A stretch of DNA of 64,000 bases from Rathayibacter sp. SW19 (GTDB taxonomy: Bacteria; Actinomycetota; Actinomycetes; Actinomycetales; Microbacteriaceae), in the NCBI RefSeq assembly GCF_030866825.1, contig NZ_CP133020.1, forward strand, positions 496,001-560,000, written 5' to 3'. The notes under the pieces were generated by a model. It was not told the DNA's origin. It was given only the letters and a program-made list of their open reading frames with translations, and made no database searches. Below, in pieces: positions 40,569-49,303 of the stretch. Made by a program: the position numbers and the translations under genes. Within the stretch, counting starts at the first letter, position 1. Every line of letters begins with the position of its first letter.

Positions 40569-41573
40569 TTGGCAACGATCAAGGATATTGCGCGAGCGGC
40601 CGGCGTTTCCCCGATGACGGTCTCGAACGTCCTTAACGAACGACCCCATGTCAGCGAAGCGACCCGAAGCAAAGTGCTCGCCACGATGAAGAATCAGGGT
40701 TATCGGGTCAACGTGGCCGCCCGCAACCTGCGCAAGGGGCGAACGCACACCATCGGTCTCGCCGTGCCGGAGGTCGACCGACCGTACTTCGGCCAGCTCG
40801 GCGCCGCCGTGATCGAACACGGCAATCGCCACGGTCTTCACGTCGTGATCGAAGAAACGGGCAGGTCTCGCGAGTCCGAACTCTCCGCCCTCGCACTCTC
40901 CCGTGTGCGCATGTACGACGGACTCATCCTGAGCACCGTCGGACTCGGTGAGGCCGACGTCGACCTCCTTCGTGTCGACTTTCCCGTGGTCATCCTCGGC
41001 GAGCGAATCTTCCACGCCCCCGTCGACCATGTCGCGATGCCGAATGCCGAGGGCGCACGCGCCGCCGTCGGACACCTGCTCGACCAGGGGTGCACTCGCG
41101 TTGCGGCGATCTTCGGGCAGATGACCGGAGAGCCGGACATGTCGACCCTGCGCTACGAGGGTTATCTGCAGGCGCACGCGGATCGGCGCGTGAGGCCCGA
41201 TCCGCAGCTGATGGTCACGATGGACGAGCTGACGCCCAAAAAAGCGAGCGAAGCAGTTGACGATCTGCTGACACGTGGCGGGAGGTTCGACGGCTTGTTT
41301 TGCGTCACCGACTACGCAGCCATGGGCGCCTTCCGCGCACTCGCCGACGCAGGCCTGGAGATACCGAAGGACGTCAAGGTCATCGGTTATGACGACGTCG
41401 AATGGAGCAGATTCAGCGTTCCGTCGCTCTCCAGCGTGCGGCCCGATCACGATCTCATGGCGAAGACCGCAGTCGAACTGCTCGTGGCGCGCATTTCCGG
41501 CGAGGGAAAGGAGCCGATCGAATTCATCGCTCCGTTCTCGCTCTCCATTCGGGAGTCGACCGCATCGGATTGA
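40569..41573 (+). CDS. LacI-family transcriptional repressor
   Basis: A 334-residue repressor. The N-terminal helix-turn-helix and hinge are typical: MATIKDIARAAGVSPMTVSN (residues 1-20), then SEATRSKVLATMKNQGYRVN and AARNLRKGRT. The sugar-binding domain has PYFGQLGAAVIEHGNRHG, FCVTDYAAMGAFRALADAG, KVIGYDDVEWSRFSVPSLSS and VRPDHDLMAKTAVELL. The TTG start has CAGGAGA nine bases upstream. The best targets are the TGTAWCGATACA-type sites at 32.28, 36.39, 36.41 and 40.54 kb, which would link the GH43 module, GH27 and the transporter. The inducer is likely an arabinose- or galactose-containing sugar. Confidence 0.92.
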   Translation: MATIKDIARAAGVSPMTVSNVLNERPHVSEATRSKVLATMKNQGYRVNVAARNLRKGRTHTIGLAVPEVDRPYFGQLGAAVIEHGNRHGLHVVIEETGRSRESELSALALSRVRMYDGLILSTVGLGEADVDLLRVDFPVVILGERIFHAPVDHVAMPNAEGARAAVGHLLDQGCTRVAAIFGQMTGEPDMSTLRYEGYLQAHADRRVRPDPQLMVTMDELTPKKASEAVDDLLTRGGRFDGLFCVTDYAAMGAFRALADAGLEIPKDVKVIGYDDVEWSRFSVPSLSSVRPDHDLMAKTAVELLVARISGEGKEPIEFIAPFSLSIRESTASD

Positions 41574-41644
41574 CACTCTGGTTCGTCGCTGCGCAAACCG
41601 GGAACATCGGTACCGACGCCCCGCACAGTGTGCGTTGACCCTTT

Positions 41645-42275
41645 CTACTGACCGTCGACACTCCGCGACGAGTAGTCGTGCAGACGCTGCCACTCGTCTC
41701 CGAGAAGAGGGAGCACGACGCCGTGCTTCGTTTTCGGTGGCAGTTCGAATCGGTTCGCCTCGATCTGATCCCACGTTGAAGCGCTCAGGTCGGTCGAGAA
41801 GAACGGTACGTAACCTTGGTGATCCTCCCCGAAGTGGTCCGCCCAGAAATACCAACCGCTGTCGTCGTTCGCGCGGAACCCCAGCGGCCCCTCGAGCGGG
41901 TAGCTGCCGCTCGCACGGAAGGTCACGCCGACAGCAACCCGACACCACTCATCTTGGGGTGTGGAGAGCTCTGGTGCGGTCTCGACGAAGATATCCCCGA
42001 GCGCAGACCCTTGATCGTCAGTGATGCCTTTGACAACGCCTTTGACAAATCGGTAATAGACACCGTCGTGTCTAGTGATCGTGGAGTCGAGCACCCCTTG
42101 TGACAGCGTCGGGTCGAGATTCGGATCCAGCCAGATCTTCGGCGGGCTGAATCGGACGAAGTCGCTCGTTGTCGCGAACAGGATTTTGGAGAACTGCCCA
42201 TGCGCATGATCCGCAGCCTCGTATAGCGATGATGTCCAATGTACGAAGTAGGTCTCACCCTTGGGATCCCACGCT
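41645..42275 (-). pseudogene. GH43-like glycosidase, C-terminal two thirds only
   Basis: On the minus strand the frame runs from WDPKGETYFVHWTSSLYEAA through QFSKILFATTSDFVRFSPPK, LSQGVLDSTITRHDGVYYRF, EGPLGFRANDDSGWYFWADH to PKTKHGVVLPLLGDEWQRL. It corresponds to the part of 33254-34234 and 30886-31857 that follows AWAPE. There is no start codon in frame: a TGA stands just beyond 42275, where the match ends abruptly. The N-terminal third was therefore lost at a rearrangement point. It would be the third copy of this gene type in the cluster. Confidence 0.75.
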
Positions 42276-43080
42276 CAAAACTACGAACGGATCTAATCAG
42301 TCGCCATGAGAACACAAGGGACGCCGGACGGACGCTTCAGTGCGCACACCGGGTTCCGCCCAGCACGCTTGAGAACGAGGCGTCCATAAACTCCTGCCCG
42401 CAGACAGTTCGCGCTCAGGTGCCTCAAACGCCATAGAGGACTAAGAATTTTGGAAGAGGGCAGAGCGTTCAATCAGGGTCGCAACGCCCGAGAGCAGTTC
42501 ACCGATTGCCAGTGAATTCAACCTAATCGAATACGACTCGTTACCCGTACCGGCCGGAGCGTGAGGCGTGGACCGACCGTGTCGTCAAACTGCGATTCAC
42601 GATGCAGTCGGGCGCCGTCCACGAAGTCTGAGTATGGGCATCGGCGGCCGAGCGACGCCGGGCAAGAGACCGCAAATATGCTCAGGCGATTGTGATCGAC
42701 CGTGCGCAGATTGACATCGACCGATTGCGTGCCGCTGACGTGAGCACCGTCGACGTAGTCAGCGAGGTGACCATCGGCGATTGGTACTGGCGTTTCGCGC
42801 AGTTCTTGACAGCGCTGGGCGATACAGCGGTGGTGGATCCCGTATTTCTACCAATGTGGAGTCTTGGTCCGCGGCGCGTGGCTTCAGTCACAAATAGCGC
42901 TGCCGCCAGAGGCGCAGGTTAGGGTCCATTTATGGGTCATAAACCTGTCCAAAATTGCCCGTAGCACTCCACACTTATCCGAGATACGATCGCTCCGTCA
43001 GTAACAGAAAGTGCTCCTGTGCAGGGATTTTCAGGACAAAGTGTGCAATGAAGTGGTCTTAGCAACACCCTAAAATTCAT
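42276..43080. other. Gene-free stretch at the island edge
   Basis: About 800 bases with no gene I recognise. A plus-strand open stretch from about 42630 to 42922 (AAERRRARDRKYAQAIVIDR, then VTIGDWYWRFAQFLTALG) reads like protein but has a stop just upstream and no match I know. The second copy of the 18-bp repeat lies at 42927-42944. Base composition is more AT-rich than the flanks, as expected of acquired, decaying DNA. Confidence 0.5.
42927..42944. repeat. 18-bp repeat, copy 2, with internal palindrome
   Basis: Identical to 23921-23938 and in the same orientation, with weak similarity continuing about 45 bases to the right. It stands about 140 bases before the tRNA-Arg fragment. Confidence 0.7.
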
Positions 43081-43115
43081 TCAGAAGGTTGGGGGTTCGA
43101 ATCCCTTCGGGCGCA
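43081..43115 (+). other. 3' end of a tRNA-Arg gene: probable att site
   Basis: The 35 bases match, from memory of actinobacterial tRNA-Arg(ACG), the 3' side of the anticodon stem (TCAGA), the variable loop, a complete T arm with TTCGAAT loop, and the acceptor strand CGGGCGC plus A. The 5' two thirds of the tRNA are absent, so it is not a working gene. Such 3' fragments are left at the far end of elements that integrate into tRNA genes. Orientation puts the element, and the intact tRNA, to the left. Confidence 0.75.
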
Positions 43116-43300
43116 CACTGTAGAAGCACCGTTAGATCGCGGGCTTCATCGCTCTCCTGGTCAAGGTCTGAGCCGGAGCCACACAAAAGTTGTGGTCATT
43201 GCGGGCCAAAACCGATGACGAGCAAGAACGTGCCATTCCCATGCCGGGTTGACGACATCTTTCCGCGCGATCACGCAGGTCTTCCCCACCCAAAACCCAG

Positions 43301-44182
43301 CTACCCTTTGAGGCCGGAGAAGGACATGGTTGCGACGAATTGTTTTTGCGCGATGGTGAAGAAGATGATCAAGGGGAGGGTTGCGATGACGTTTCCGGCC
43401 ATCAGTAGTGACCAGTCGGTGCGGCGGGCGCCTTGGAAGTTCGCGATGCCCAGCTGCAGGGTGAAGGCATCCGTGTTGTTGATGGCGATCAACGGCCAGA
43501 CCAGGTCGTTCCAGGCGCCGAGCAGGGTGAAGATCGCGAGGGTCGCTAGCGCGGGTTTCGCCAACGGTAGTACGACCTTGAAGAACACTTGCAACCGGGT
43601 GCAGCCGTCGATCAGGGCCGCCTCCTCGAGTTCTGCCGGGAGCGACAGGAAAAACTGACGCATGAGGAATATCCCGAACGCGGTGGCCAACCAGGGAACG
43701 ATCGCAGCACCGAGCGTGTTCACCAAACCCAACCGTGAAAACAACAGATAGGTGGGAATCATCAGCACCTGGGTGGGGATCATGATCGTTGCCACGATGC
43801 CGAGAAAGCCGAAGTTGCGGCCGTGGAACTTCAATCGTGCGAAGCCATAGCCGGCCAGTGAACACAGCACCATGTTCGAGACGATGGCCACGCTGGAGAC
43901 GATAAGGGTGTTGCCAAGCCAGAGCAGAATATCCGATTGCGCGAACAGTCGCTCGAACCCGCTCAGCGTCAGGTGAGAGGGGATGAACGGTGGCGGAAAC
44001 TTCAACAACTCCGCCCGCGGCGACAGGGCTGCCAGGAACATCTGCACGAGCGGAATCGCGAAGATCACCGCGACCGGGAACAGAAACAGGTGCCACAGGC
44101 TGAACCTGCGCCCGGCACGCCGGTGTGGCTGTCGCGTGGGCAGGCTGGGCTCCGTGATGGTTCCCGTGCGAATGAATGCCAT
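43301..44182 (-). CDS. CUT1-type ABC permease (MalG-like)
   Basis: A 293-residue membrane protein with six helices, starting from FSLWHLFLFPVAVIFAIPLV, and the EAA loop LEEAALIDGCTRLQVFFKVV at about residues 190-209. It ends in MSFSGLKG, typical of MalG-type subunits. Its ATG overlaps the upstream permease stop as TGATG; the longer open frame upstream is an alternate frame of that gene. It belongs to the GH4 locus transporter. Confidence 0.9.
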   Translation of the reverse strand: MAFIRTGTITEPSLPTRQPHRRAGRRFSLWHLFLFPVAVIFAIPLVQMFLAALSPRAELLKFPPPFIPSHLTLSGFERLFAQSDILLWLGNTLIVSSVAIVSNMVLCSLAGYGFARLKFHGRNFGFLGIVATIMIPTQVLMIPTYLLFSRLGLVNTLGAAIVPWLATAFGIFLMRQFFLSLPAELEEAALIDGCTRLQVFFKVVLPLAKPALATLAIFTLLGAWNDLVWPLIAINNTDAFTLQLGIANFQGARRTDWSLLMAGNVIATLPLIIFFTIAQKQFVATMSFSGLKG

Positions 44183-45132
44183 CAGAACGCCTCGATTTTG
44201 CTTCGACGGGAGTACACGACGATTCCGATCGTGATCAGCAGTGTGACTCCGAACAGTCCGTAGGCCACGGCTGAGCCGTAACCGAATTGCAGCTGGTGGA
44301 ACGCCATGTCCCACAGGTAGTACACGACCGTTTTCGTCGCATCCAACGGGCCGCCCCGTGTGGTCGTGTAGACCAGGTCGAACAGCTGGATCGCCTGGAT
44401 GACCTGCCAAATCCCGGCAAACACCGTTACCGGGGTCAGTTCGGGCCAGATCACCCGCCAGAAGATCTGCCAACGGCTGGCACCGTCCACGGTTGCCGCC
44501 TCGATCAGATCGCTCGGAACATCCTGCAATGCCGCCAGATAGATCACTGTCGTGAACGCGGCGGAGCCCCACAGCGACATGATCGCGATCACCAGCATCG
44601 CCTGGCTCGGGTTCGTCAACCAGCCCTGTGGTGGGATGCCGACCACTCGCAGAATGTTGTTGACGATGCCGAACTGCGGATCGAACAAATAGTTCGTCAG
44701 CACGCCCGTTGTCGCGGCCGACACGACGAACGGCACGAAGATCGCCGTTCGATAAATGCCGATGAACCGGATTTTGCGATTCAGCGCGACCGCGAGGAAC
44801 AACCCGAGCAGTATCGAGGCCGGCACGAACAACGCTGTGTACAGCAGTGTGTGGCCCACGGCATCCCACAGGTCGGCATCGCTGAGCATCTGCGTGTAAT
44901 TGTCGCCGCCGACGAATGTCGGCTGCGCAAACCCGTTCCAATTCTGCAGAGACAGTACGAACGCCCAACCAGCCGGGAAGATCGACAACCCCAGAATGAT
45001 CACCGTGGCAGGAGCGACGAACCCCCAACCCTCCAAGGTCTGCCGCAGCCCACGCCTCCGCCGTGCAGGCTTTTGCAAGCCTGGCCGTGCGGCCGGGCCG
45101 GTCCGGCCGCCGAGCGCGAACTGCGTCGCCAT
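44182..45132 (-). CDS. CUT1-type ABC permease (MalF-like)
   Basis: A 316-residue permease with a basic, alanine-rich N-terminus, six helices (first: VAPATVIILGLSIFPAGWAF) and the EAA loop LIEAATVDGASRWQIFWRVI near residue 205. It lies four bases after the binding-protein stop. The set has no ATPase gene, so a shared ATPase is assumed. Confidence 0.9.
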   Translation of the reverse strand: MATQFALGGRTGPAARPGLQKPARRRRGLRQTLEGWGFVAPATVIILGLSIFPAGWAFVLSLQNWNGFAQPTFVGGDNYTQMLSDADLWDAVGHTLLYTALFVPASILLGLFLAVALNRKIRFIGIYRTAIFVPFVVSAATTGVLTNYLFDPQFGIVNNILRVVGIPPQGWLTNPSQAMLVIAIMSLWGSAAFTTVIYLAALQDVPSDLIEAATVDGASRWQIFWRVIWPELTPVTVFAGIWQVIQAIQLFDLVYTTTRGGPLDATKTVVYYLWDMAFHQLQFGYGSAVAYGLFGVTLLITIGIVVYSRRSKIEAF

Positions 45133-45136
45133 GCGC

Positions 45137-46500
45137 TCAGCCCTTCGCGAGCGCTTTGTTCGCGGTTTCGGCAGCTGTCTTCAACGCTTCCTTGCTCGTT
45201 CCCTGACCCTGCAGAACCCCCGCGATCGCCTTGCCGATTGCTGAGGACAGTCCTGGGTAGCCCTGGATGGTTGGTCGAGTTTCCGTCACATTGGCGAAGT
45301 TGGCTATCATCACGTCGACGCCGGGGAACTCGTCGAGGAACTTTGGTATTCGGGCAGGCTTTTTTCTGCATCTGGGCGCATCGGCAGATTGCCGAGTGCG
45401 AGACTGTAGCGGGCATCCTGTTTCGGATCCGTCAGCCACTTGATCAGCTCATACGACCAGTAGGAGCGGTTGGCGTCCTGGTGGTCGAACAGAGCCCAAA
45501 TATCCGGGCCGGAGACCGTTGTATGGTTGCCGTCAACGCCCGGCAGGAACGCCACACCGTAGTCGGTCTTGCTCTGAGACAGGTCGTAGAGCAGCCACGG
45601 GCCGTCAATGATCATGCCGATCTGCCCGGAAACGAACAGCGGCTCGAATTTCTGGTCGGTCTGATCGAGGTACACACTCTTGTCTGTCACGGCCATCGTC
45701 CGCATGAAGTCCAGCGCGTCGACACCGGCCTGAGAGTCGAACGCCGCCTTCTTGTTCGAAGAGTCAAGGATCTGCCCGCCGTGCTGCCACAACCGAGGAC
45801 AGAACCGCCACGTCGTGTCCTCCGAACCGTCCACCGGATACGCCGTGCCGAACGTCTGCGTCGACGGGTCCGTCAACTTCTTCGCCGCATCGCGGAACTG
45901 ATCCCACGTCCAATCATTCGTGGGGTGGGCAACGCCGGCCGCATCGAACAGCTTCTTGTTGTACAGGAGCGTGAGATTGTCAACTACGGCAGGAAAGCCG
46001 ATCACCTTGCCGTTCGGAGTAGCTGTTTCACGGCCGGAGACCGGGAATTGGTCCCATTTCACGTCGGCCGCTGCGACTTTCTTCGTGATGTCGAGCATCC
46101 GGCCGCTCGAGGCGAGCTCCCCAGCCCAGCTGCCGTAGGCGTAGGAGACATCCGGGTAGTCGCCGCTGACGAAGCCGGCCGAAACCTTCTGCAGGAGGTC
46201 GTCGGTTGTCGGCGCCCCCGACGAGACCTTGATGGTGACATTTGGATGGTCTTTTTCGAATTCCTTAGCCAGCTCGACCAGGATCTTCTGCGGCTGATCC
46301 GCCTGCCCGGTCCACCAGGTGAGGGTGACGGGAGCCTTGGCGTCGAGCGTGTCGCTGCCGCCGCCACCGGCGGAACAACCGCCGAGAACGAGCGAGACGG
46401 CACCCACCACGGCGGTCACCGCCAACGTTTTGGCGGACGGGCGGGCTTTGGGGGAGGCGTGGTTCCTGGCTGTGCGTTTCATGCCTGCTGTGCTTTTCAT
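45137..46500 (-). CDS. CUT1-type ABC substrate-binding lipoprotein, frameshifted near its end
   Basis: The first frame gives a lipoprotein (VLGGC, Cys 42) with SBP_bac_1 features: TLTWWTGQADQPQKILVELA, DYPDVSYAYGSWAGELASSG, TLLYNKKLFDAAGVAHP, LFVSGQIGMIIDGPWLL and ALGNLPMRPDAEK. At a run of six A at about 45362-45367 the frame would have to change to continue as KKPARIPKFLDEFPGVDVM and then YPGLSSAIGKAIAGVLQGQG to the stop at 45137. One missing A explains it. Read as given, the protein ends at 45310 with the tail lost. This may be a real mutation, slippage, or a sequence error. Start overlaps ridA as ATGA. Confidence 0.8.
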
Positions 46501-46883
46501 TGCTGTGGCTCCTGTGTGATTGCGGTCGCATCGACTTCGATGAGCATTCCAACCGGCAGGGTGACGTACACGGTTGTGCGGGCCGGGTACGGGTCTGAGA
46601 ACGCGGCCGCGTATGCGGTGTTCATGGCAGTGAAGTTATCGAGGTCGGTCAGGTAAACGGTTACCTTGACGATGTCGGTCTCGGATGCGCCCCCTGCCGC
46701 GAGCGCGGCCAGAACGTTCTCGAAACACTGAGTGAATTGCGTGCCGGCATCCGTGGAAAGCGTGCCGGCGGCATCCGCTCCGCCCTGCCCGGCCGAATAG
46801 ACGATCCCGCCGACGGACGCGGAGTGTGAATACGGGCCTGCGGGGCGAGGAAGGGTACTGCTGACCTGTGTTCTGCGTGTCAT
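46497..46883 (-). CDS. RidA/YjgF-family protein (enamine/imine deaminase type)
   Basis: A 128-residue RidA-family protein: VSSTLPRPAGPYSHSASVGG at the start, VYSAGQGGADAAG, FENVLAALAAGGASETDIVK and the closing PARTTVYVTLPVGMLIEVDA with the arginine and glutamate typical of the active subgroup. These proteins hydrolyse reactive enamines or act on related small molecules. GGAGGGA precedes the ATG at 46883; the longer open frame upstream is not conserved. First gene of the transporter operon, divergent from iclR. Confidence 0.88.
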   Translation of the reverse strand: MTRRTQVSSTLPRPAGPYSHSASVGGIVYSAGQGGADAAGTLSTDAGTQFTQCFENVLAALAAGGASETDIVKVTVYLTDLDNFTAMNTAYAAAFSDPYPARTTVYVTLPVGMLIEVDATAITQEPQQ

Positions 46884-46972
46884 GAGTCCCTCCGTCACCA
46901 CCGGTTGGGTGACGAGCCATGCCTGGCGATCATCCTCGACCGATACCGTCCGACGCGTGTCGCGCACCGGCG

Positions 46973-47001
46973 TTGTCCAACATTGTGTGGGAGTGTAGCA
47001 T
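46973..47001 (+). promoter_or_regulatory. Predicted promoter of the iclR gene
   Basis: TTGTCC (46973-46978) and TAGCAT (46996-47001) are 17 bases apart, 69 bases before the ATG. Between promoter and gene, ATCCGC and its inverse GCGGAAT flank a 24-base gap and could be an IclR site. Confidence 0.5.
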
Positions 47002-47069
47002 GGAAATCCGCTCCCAGAATCAGCGTTTCTTACAGCGGAATGCGACGCAGACGGGTGTAAGGAGGACGC

Positions 47070-47975
47070 ATGAGTATGAACAGCAGCGGACACGCGCCTT
47101 CTCATCAAGCCGTAGACCGCGCCCTTCAGGTGATCACCTTTCTCGGGACGCGAGCGGGTGGCGCGTCTCTGCAAGAGATCTCGCGGGCGACAGGCATCCC
47201 GAAGCCGTCACTGCACAGAACGCTATCCTCGATGCGCGATCGAGGGTTCGCGAGCCAGCTCAACGCAGGCGGCCCCTATCTGTTAGGGCCGGCAGCGCTC
47301 GAGGCCGCGTTTCAATTTCATGCCAATCTGGATCTGCGACAGCTGCTGCGCCCGCTCATGCTCGAGATTCAGGGGCAGTCCGGCCAGACCGTGCACCTTG
47401 CCAGGTTGAACGGCGGCGATGTCGTCTATCTCGACAAGCTGGAGTCGAGCATCGGCGTGCGCCTGACCTCAGTGATCGGCGGGCGAAACCCCGCCTATTG
47501 CACTGGTGTCGGCAAGGCCCTGCTCGCAGATCAGCTCATCGATGCCACCGCAGTGGCTGCCTGGGTCGATCGATACGGGCCGCTGACCGCGCACACGGCC
47601 ACAACCATCACGACGGAAAAGGCGCTCGCCGCCGATCTTGAAAAGACGAGAAAGCGCGGCTACGCGATCGACAACGAAGAGAACGAGGACAGCCTGTTCT
47701 GCGTTGCCGCAACCGTTCCTCTTGTGTTCGGTGGGCTCGTTCCGCCGCTTGCGCTCAGCGTGACCGGACTCAAGGACCGGATGCGCGCGCTCGGAGTGGA
47801 CCGGCTCGGAACCAACCTCGTGGGCCTGATCGCCGATTTCGAATTCACCTCGACCAGCACGCAGCGCCACAACCCAGGACACAACAACCCAGGACACAAC
47901 AACCCAGGACACAACAACCCAGGACACAACAACACGGAACACAACAGCACGGAACACAACAACACAACGGAGTGA
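47070..47975 (+). CDS. IclR-family regulator with a repetitive C-terminal tail
   Basis: A 301-residue regulator. The N-terminal helix-turn-helix reads ASLQEISRATGIPKPSLHRT (about 29-48). The effector domain has QTVHLARLNGGDVVYLDKLE, PAYCTGVGKALLAD and RGYAIDNEENEDSLFCVAAT. After residue 266, where the domain should end, come HNNPG units and HNNTE/HNSTE units to the stop, encoded by a 15-bp tandem repeat. AAGGAGG precedes the ATG. It is divergent from ridA and the transporter, and 3' to it follows the GH4 gene, so it probably controls both. Confidence 0.9.
   Translation: MSMNSSGHAPSHQAVDRALQVITFLGTRAGGASLQEISRATGIPKPSLHRTLSSMRDRGFASQLNAGGPYLLGPAALEAAFQFHANLDLRQLLRPLMLEIQGQSGQTVHLARLNGGDVVYLDKLESSIGVRLTSVIGGRNPAYCTGVGKALLADQLIDATAVAAWVDRYGPLTAHTATTITTEKALAADLEKTRKRGYAIDNEENEDSLFCVAATVPLVFGGLVPPLALSVTGLKDRMRALGVDRLGTNLVGLIADFEFTSTSTQRHNPGHNNPGHNNPGHNNPGHNNTEHNSTEHNNTTE
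47867..47970 (+). repeat. 15-bp tandem repeat (minisatellite) at the 3' end of iclR
   Basis: Units of CACAACAACCCAGGA occur about four times, followed by variant units ending in ACGGAA. The period of 15 keeps the frame, so copy-number change alters only the length of the protein tail. The array ends inside the ribosome site (CGGAG) of the GH4 gene. Confidence 0.9.
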
Positions 47976-47977
47976 TC

Positions 47978-49291
47978 ATGACCACGATTTGTTTCATCGG
48001 CGCGGGTAGCGTCGAGTTCACCCGCGATTTGGTGGCGGATATTCTGAGTTTTCCCGAGCTTGCTGGTTCGGAGTTCCGGTTGCATGACATCGATCAGACG
48101 CGGTTGGACACGGCACGCGGTGTTGCCGAGTCTGTCGCACGGCAGTTGGGGGCGCATCCGATAATCAGCACGCACCTGGATCGGCGCGAAGCGATTACGG
48201 GTGCCCGGTTCGTGGTGAACATGGTGCAGGTGGGTGGGTTGGCCGCGACGAAGACCGATTTTCAGGTCCCGGCCCGTTTCGGCCTGCGACAGACCATCGC
48301 GGACACCCTTGGCATCGGGTCGATTTTCCGTGGGCTGCGCACGTTCCCGTTGCTGCGCGGGCTGGCCGAAGACATTCGTCAGTTCGCACCGGATGCACTG
48401 TTGCTGAACTATACGAACCCGATGGCGATGAACGTTGGCTATTTGTCCCGCATCGCCCCTGATGTGAAAGCGTTCGGCCTGTGCCACTCCGTGTTCTGGA
48501 CCATTGTCGGCCTCAGCGAGGTCATGGGTGTTCCGCATGAGGAGGTCTCCTGGCGTTCGGCGGGCGTGAATCATCAGGCGTGGGTGCTGTCGATGCAGCG
48601 GGGCGGCCAAGACCTGTATCCGTTGCTGGATGCGAAGATCCGCGCCGACCCCGAATTGCGCCGCCGGGTGCGGGTGGACATGTACCGCCGGCTGGGCTAC
48701 TACCCCACCGAGACCAGCGAGCACTCCAGCGAGTACGTCGCCTGGTACTTGAAGAACACGGCAGAGATCCAGCGTTTACGCATCCCGGTGGACGCCTACA
48801 TCGGAATCAGTGAGGAGAACGTCGCGACATTCGAGGCGACGAAGAAGACCCTGGCCGCCGGCGGTGAGATTCCCATTGACACGGAGGCCACGGAGTACGC
48901 GCCGCAGGTCATCCACAGTGTCGTGACCGGCACGCAACGGCACATTCAGGTCAACACCGCCAACACCGGGCTGATCACGAATCTCCCGGCCGGCGCACCG
49001 GTGGAGGTGACCGCTTCCGTCGACGAACGCGGAGTGCATCCCTGGTATATGGGTGAGTTGCCGCCGCAGTGCGCAGCACTGAATCGCGGCTATCTGAACG
49101 TTGTCGACCTCACCATCCACGCGGCACTCACCGAAGACCCGCGCGCGATCCGACACGCCGCCATGCTCGACCCCAACGCCGCGGCCACCCTCACCGTCGA
49201 CCAGATCTGGGAACTGTGCGACGCGATGGTCACCGCACACGGCGACCTCCTACCCGCATGGGCGCGGCAGAGCCTCAGCCCGCAACCGTAA
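47978..49291 (+). CDS. GH4-family glycosidase (alpha-galactosidase/alpha-glucosidase type)
   Basis: A 437-residue NAD- and metal-dependent glycosidase. The Rossmann start is TTICFIGAGSVEFTRDLVAD (residues 2-21). Metal ligands are expected in FGLCHS (Cys) and AGVNHQAW (His). LLNYTNPMAM and TSEHSSEYVAWYLKN are also typical. GH4 enzymes act by oxidation-elimination at C3, cytosolically. The MelA-like motifs point to alpha-galactosides or alpha-glucuronides. The ATG at 47978 follows the CGGAG at the end of the minisatellite and is two bases after the iclR stop. It probably acts on the sugar imported by the divergent transporter. Confidence 0.87.
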   Translation: MTTICFIGAGSVEFTRDLVADILSFPELAGSEFRLHDIDQTRLDTARGVAESVARQLGAHPIISTHLDRREAITGARFVVNMVQVGGLAATKTDFQVPARFGLRQTIADTLGIGSIFRGLRTFPLLRGLAEDIRQFAPDALLLNYTNPMAMNVGYLSRIAPDVKAFGLCHSVFWTIVGLSEVMGVPHEEVSWRSAGVNHQAWVLSMQRGGQDLYPLLDAKIRADPELRRRVRVDMYRRLGYYPTETSEHSSEYVAWYLKNTAEIQRLRIPVDAYIGISEENVATFEATKKTLAAGGEIPIDTEATEYAPQVIHSVVTGTQRHIQVNTANTGLITNLPAGAPVEVTASVDERGVHPWYMGELPPQCAALNRGYLNVVDLTIHAALTEDPRAIRHAAMLDPNAAATLTVDQIWELCDAMVTAHGDLLPAWARQSLSPQP

Positions 49292-49303
49292 CGGAGCCTC
49301 GGC

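Noticed and set aside
42630..42922. Integrase or replication gene before the att fragment
   Set aside because: The open stretch has no tyrosine-recombinase R-H-R-Y pattern, no start with ribosome site, and an upstream stop.
43081..43115. Functional tRNA gene
   Set aside because: No acceptor 5' strand, D arm or anticodon loop lies upstream; only the 3' 35 bases are present.
44287..46656. A 789-codon plus-strand open frame
   Set aside because: It lies antisense to two permeases and the binding protein, which have clear family motifs. It is rich in Arg, His and Gln with no domain, as expected for a shadow frame in high-GC DNA.
47867..47970. Short regular repeats as a CRISPR array
   Set aside because: Units are 15 bp with no spacers, are in frame inside the iclR gene, and no cas gene is near.
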